64,000 nucleotides of DNA from Pomacea canaliculata (Eukaryota > Mollusca > Gastropoda > Architaenioglossa > Ampullariidae), in the NCBI RefSeq assembly GCF_003073045.1, contig NC_037591.1:20865319-20929318 (forward strand), read 5' to 3'. The notes under the pieces were generated by a model. The model was not told the origin of the DNA. It did no database searches and worked only from the letters and a program-made list of their open reading frames with translations. A program made the position numbers and the translations under genes. This document shows positions 60,677 to 64,000 of this stretch, one piece after another (within the stretch, counting starts at the first letter, position 1; each line of letters opens with the position of its first letter).

Positions 60677-60747
60677 TTAATTTCTGTAAATTACAAGGTA
60701 GCCGGGAAATCTGGCCAACGATTTCTCGTCATTGCTGTTTTCATCAT
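60677..60747 (-). CDS. Terminal exon of the repeat-exon gene
   Basis: Acceptor TTTCTCTTCAG, phase 1, 23 residues beginning DDENSNDEK and ending LVIYRN, then TAA. It can follow the 66-nt exon at 61840-61775 in phase. Confidence 0.6.
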
Positions 60748-61059
60748 CTGAAGAGAAATTCAAGCACAATGGTTTGTATTCAACACAAAATACGGCGGCA
60801 CGATAATATAAACGCATGTAAGCAGCCAGCACACTGTATTTACTCGCAGACAGGCAGAAGACAGAAGGGAAGAGGTAAGGTGAAGAGCCGACACATACTT
60901 GTACAAACTCACACTCATACAAAAACCTAAGATAGATACTTCACAGACTCAAGCGCGCTCGGCCAAACACCGACTTACCTGAGGCACCTCTCCAACTGTT
61001 CTATTTGTCCTAGTCGTCATCATCTTCTTCTTCTGGATGTCGGTGTTTGTCTGAAATAA

Positions 61060-61128
<69 letters not shown>

Positions 61129-63999
61129 GCACAACCACAAACAGAAAAATGTGCATCATAAAAAAGCTTTTGTTACTGTATAGTTTGTCTCCTTGAGGAA
61201 TTTTCTGACATATTATATATATATAAACATATACAACAGATGTTTTACGCTCTAAACAGTTCCTTCGATATATACGAGCAGATACTATTTTTCACGCACC
61301 TAATTACGAAAAGGTGGATTGTGGTTACTCAGAGGATAGTAGTATCAGGATTGTACGCGTTGCAGAAATAATAATTAAAGCTCAGTAAATATTAAATAAA
61401 GCAAGTTAGAATCCGAAATAAATGAAAATAATGGAAGCAAGAAGGGGTAGACTGACCGATATCGTCCCCCCGATCTCCGTTTTCGGGTACGGTGAGGGAA
61501 ATAATGCCGCAAAAGACTGTCCGAGTCATCATCATCTTCTAGCTCCGCACTTTTTGGAGGTCGGTATTCGTCTGAAAGAAGTTTTATCTTCGTCAATCAG
61601 TCGCTTAAGGGTATGATAATCTCACAGTATGAATGAAAAAAATAATTTAACTGCATAAACCACCAGTTACAAGTGTCCAGATGCTGCCTCAACAAGACAA
61701 TACTTCTTATTAAATAAAGCAAGTTAGAATCCGAAATAAATGAAGATAATGGAAGCAAGAAGGGGTAGACTGACCGATATCGTCCTCCTGATTTCCGTTT
61801 TCGGGTAGGTAAGGGAAAGGATGCCGCAAAAGACCTTCATCTGAAAAAGAAAACACTTCAGAGCGAGCTTGTGACGAGGTTTATTTGTCACTGAGGTTGC
61901 TGCAGACAAGGTTTCCATGGTAGCTCTTCTAGATAATCACAAACAGCATAAATGACAAGCGGCACCAAAGCAACTTCATGTGGAAGAGGCTGAAAAAATG
62001 GTTTTCAAAGAAAGATGGTCACGAAGCTTCTATGTCACTAAGAAAGATGGCCACGAAGCTTCTATGTCACTGCGATGTCAGAATTCATCTATTCCATGTC
62101 CTGCTTCAGGATATCTGCCATCATTATTAAGACCTTAGCCCGGTCGGTGTTTCCGATCTTCCGACCTCCTTTATGTGCCACGTATCACGGGAGAAGTATT
62201 TTCTCTCTTCCCAAGGTCTGGAATGATTGCCGCCATCGGTTAGCTCGCACACGTGTCACTTTTGATGCTTTCAAGTCTGGCCTCAGGACCCACTTTCTCC
62301 AGGAATGATTTGAGTAGCTGTTAAATTTCTCCCTTCTCTTGTCATACCTTTCAGTCAGGTGTGCATGTATGTCTGTTTTGTGTGTCCGTGTCTTTTTGTG
62401 CGTGCGAGTGGGTGGTGTGTGCTGTGTGTGAATACAATTTCTCACATTTTTTGGAGCGGAAATAATTAGCTACAACTTTAATATTAATTTAATATATAGC
62501 CTCTCGACTAAATCATCATCATCATCATCATCATCATCAACAACGTAAATTTTGTTGAGCAGAAGGAAATCCAAGTAAACAGAGATGGTGGAAGATGATG
62601 AACGGTGGGAACTAACCGTCGTCGTCGTCCTCCGGAACTGAAAGTCTGGTTTTTCGTCATAAAAGACAGCCGGCGGAAAAGCAACTTTGTTTTCATCTGA
62701 AAAAGAAAATGCAACCATCTTGGGTGAGAGGCTGTGCGTGTCCTGTGCTGCGTGTGTGCGCGTGCGTCCGCACGTGTGACATCGCTAAGCCAATTCTTTA
62801 TATCAATTCACACTAGGCTTGCTTCCGGCAAGGAAAGGAGCTATATAAATGCATCTTTATCGTCGTCATCGTCGTCATCATCGTCATCGTCATCAAAGTC
62901 AATTTTGTAGAGCAGAAGGAAATCCAAAGTAAACAGAGATGGTGGAAGATGATGAACGTGGGGAACTAACCGTCGTCGTCCTCCGCCGGAAGTGGAAGTC
63001 TGCGTTTTTCGTCATAAAAGACAGCCGGCGGCAAAGCAACTTTGTTTTCGTCTGAAAAAGAAAATGCAACCATCTTGGGTGCGAGAGGCTGTGCGTGTCC
63101 TGTGCTCTGTGTGTGTGTGTGCGCGTGCATTCGCACGTGTGACATCGCTAAGCCAATTCTTTATATCAATGCACACTAGGCTTGCTTCCGGCAGGGAAAA
63201 GAGCTATATAAATGCATCATCATCGTCGTCATCGTCGTCATCATCGTCATCATCATCAAAGTCAATTTTGTAGAGCAGACATCAAAGTAAACAGAGATGG
63301 TGGAAGATGATGAGTGGTGGGAACTGACCGTCTTCGTCCTCCGCCGGAAGTGGAAGTCTGCGTTTTTCGTCATAAAAGACAGCCGGCGGCAAAGCAACTT
63401 TGTTTTCATCTGAAAAAGAAAATACAACTTCATATTCGGTGTGAGAGGCTGTGCGTGTCCTGTGCTGTGTGTTTGCGCGTGCGTTTGCACGTGTGACATC
63501 GTTAAGCCGATTGTTTGTATCAATGCACTTTTGCTTCGGCTTGAGTAAATCCACTGTCGGGGTGCCAGCTCCCTCTCTGGTTTGGCTGTCGTCCGTCGTA
63601 AGTCCAGTCACCTGGTTTGTTTCATTACCTTTGCCAACCGTAGCGAGTATTCTGGTATTAGTATCTGTAACATCTATTTTTTACATGGTAGGGTTGTTAG
63701 CCCTACCACAACCTATTTTACCTCTAGGTGAGGTGTCCACCTTAGTCGCCTTTTACGACATGCCTGGATGGATGTTAGGGACCCTATTCTTACAATGCTC
63801 GCTAGGCAAGCAAACCCCGGGGTCCCACAGGGGCATCATCATCGAAGTAAATTTTGTAGAGCAGAAGGAAATCAAAGTAAACAGAGATGGTAGAAGACGA
63901 TGAACGGTGGGAACTGACCGTCGTCGTCGTCCTTCGGAAGTGGAAGTCTGCGTTTTTCGTCATAAAAGACAGCCGGCGGCAAAGCAACTTCGTTTTCGT
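60677..63999 (-). CDS. 3' part of a gene with tandemly duplicated acidic-repeat exons
   Basis: Minus-strand exons, 5' to 3': 63999-63919, 63409-63329, 63051-62971, 62696-62617, 61840-61775, 61571-61457, 61050-60979 and 60747-60677. The first three are 81 nt, phase 1 on both sides, and encode a 27-residue unit with DEN(K/E)VALPPAVFYDEK, then (R/K)RLPLP and an acidic DDD end. The fourth is 80 nt, one base short, which breaks the frame. The next two encode shorter relatives (DE...LLRH..P...), then a DKHRHPEEEDDDD exon and a terminal exon (DDENSNDEKSLARFPGYLV) with TAA. Acceptors are all (T/C)TTCAG followed by A(T/C)GA or close. The 5' end lies beyond the window. No family recognised; an extended, acidic, possibly secreted or structural repeat protein is only a guess. 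Confidence 0.65.
60979..61050 (-). CDS. 72-nt exon with in-frame stop
   Basis: Acceptor ATTTCAG directly after a long (AAT)n run, donor CAG|GTAAGT. In the array's phase it reads DKHRHPEEEDDDD then TAG. It may be an alternative last exon, a poison exon or a decayed unit. In phase 0 it is fully open. Confidence 0.45.
61061..61128 (+). repeat. (TTA)n microsatellite
   Basis: About 22 perfect trinucleotide units immediately upstream, in gene direction, of a minus-strand splice acceptor. The predicted poly-Asn frame across it is not a protein. Confidence 0.97.
61457..61571 (-). CDS. 115-nt exon, frameshifted relative of the 66-nt exon
   Basis: Acceptor CTTTCAG, encoding DEYRPPKSAELEDDDDSDS then LLRHYFP. 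Its last 60 nt and the following intron are near-duplicates of the exon at 61840-61775, but one extra base (CCCTCACCGTACCCG against CCCTTACCTACCCG) changes the frame and exit phase. Confidence 0.5.
61775..61840 (-). CDS. 66-nt repeat-family exon
   Basis: Phase 1 on both sides, 22 residues: DEGLLRHPFPYLPENGNQ then EDDI. Acceptor TTTTTCAG and donor GTCAGT, the same donor form as the 81-nt exons. Confidence 0.6.
62075..62310 (+). mobile_element. LINE 3' coding tail inserted in the exon array
   Basis: The plus-strand frame ends 'IFSLPKVWNDCRHRLARTRV' then 'FDAFKSGLRTHFLQE' and stop, the standard LINE C-terminal motif. It lies in the intron between the 80-nt and 66-nt exons, antisense to the host gene. 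A TG-rich stretch follows it. Confidence 0.75.
62512..62538 (+). repeat. (ATC)n microsatellite at the array's left unit boundary
   Basis: Nine ATC units. Equivalent but interrupted ATC/GTC runs lie at about 62850-62896 and 63214-63258, at the same position in each duplicated unit. Confidence 0.95.
62617..62696 (-). CDS. 80-nt exon, one base short
   Basis: Reads DENKVAFPPAVFYDEK like its siblings, then PDFQFRRTTTT instead of the acidic RLPLP...DDD end, because one base is missing after GAAAAA. The exit phase becomes 0. It may be a diverged or dead unit, or an assembly indel. Confidence 0.55.
62971..63051 (-). CDS. 81-nt repeat exon (unit 3 in gene order)
   Basis: 27 residues, DENKVALPPAVFYDEK then RRLPLPAEDDD; acceptor TTTTTCAG, donor GTTAGT, phase 1-1. 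Confidence 0.7.
63329..63409 (-). CDS. 81-nt repeat exon (unit 2 in gene order)
   Basis: 27 residues, DENKVALPPAVFYDEK then RRLPLPAEDED; acceptor TTTTTCAG, donor GTCAGT, phase 1-1. Confidence 0.7.
63529..63834. mobile_element. Unclassified interspersed repeat inside the array
   Basis: A roughly 306-bp block absent from the sibling introns and replacing part of the shared intron sequence. It contains GGTTGTTAGCCCTACCAC and CCTTAGTCGCCTTTTACGAC, motifs I associate with a common invertebrate interspersed repeat (SINE or LINE tail), and ends CCCCGGGGTCCCACAGGGGC. Class uncertain; no target duplication was made out. Confidence 0.5.
63919..63999 (-). CDS. 81-nt repeat exon at the window edge (unit 1)
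   Basis: 27 residues, DENEVALPPAVFYDEK then RRLPLPKDDDD; donor GTCAGT. Base 64000 supplies the G of the expected acceptor AG; the rest of the acceptor is outside the window. Confidence 0.65.
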
Positions 64000-64000
64000 C

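Larger units (their letters stand above)
62512..64000 (-). repeat. Tandem genomic duplication carrying the 81-nt exons
   Basis: Exon-to-exon spacing is 354, 358 and 590 bp. Introns are duplicated with the exons (shared TGTGACATCGCTAAGCCAAT and GAGCTATATAAATGCATC), so the unit is a segmental tandem duplication of about 355 bp. The longer spacing comes from an inserted repeat at 63529-63834. At least four units are present and the array reaches the window edge. Confidence 0.9.

Noticed and set aside
61061-61128. Poly-Asn protein on the minus strand
   Set aside because: It is translation of an (AAT)n microsatellite in an intron.
62992-63903. Plus-strand frames through the duplicated array
   Set aside because: They cross minus-strand splice sites and inserted repeat sequence; the minus-strand exons with matched phase and splice borders explain the region better.

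Overview
This is AT-rich animal genomic DNA with spliced genes (GT-AG introns, usually short coding exons in kilobase introns), degenerate LINE tails, short DNA transposons and microsatellites. Repeat content and gene style suggest a lophotrochozoan, perhaps a mollusc; that placement is inference. No bacterial, viral or organellar block was recognised.

Layout. (1) 1-7845: upstream noncoding DNA with LINE remnants, a pogo-type end and a small inverted-repeat element. (2) 7846-31784, plus strand: a complete SMAD4 gene, the common mediator of TGF-beta/BMP/activin signalling. Thirteen coding exons join without any frame conflict into 626 codons plus a stop, with MH1, a long Pro/Gln/Ser-rich linker and MH2. 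One intron carries a fresh hAT-type insertion with perfect 8-bp target duplications. (3) 31785-45394: SMAD4 3' UTR/intergenic DNA with several local tandem repeats and a second pogo-type end. (4) 45395-47843, plus strand: a three-exon gene joining a very regular charged coiled coil to seven zinc fingers (450 aa). (5) 54531-50304, minus strand: a three-exon gene for a nine-finger C2H2 protein (544 aa), tail-to-tail with the previous gene; a 176-bp pogo-type MITE lies between them. (6) 59887-57305, minus strand: a small type II membrane/coiled-coil protein with apparent frameshifts in its last exon. (7) about 60000: a CpG-rich, CRE- and E-box-bearing region that looks like a bidirectional promoter. 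(8) 63999-60677, minus strand: the 3' part of a gene built from tandemly duplicated phase-1 exons, mostly 81 bp, encoding an acidic 27-residue repeat, with its last exon and poly(A) signal in the window and its 5' end beyond the right edge.

SMAD4 is certain. The two zinc-finger proteins are very likely nuclear factors, but no orthologue was recognised. The right-hand exon array and the membrane/coiled-coil gene match no family I know and are the best candidates for something undescribed. Nothing in the sequence shows the genes acting in one pathway.
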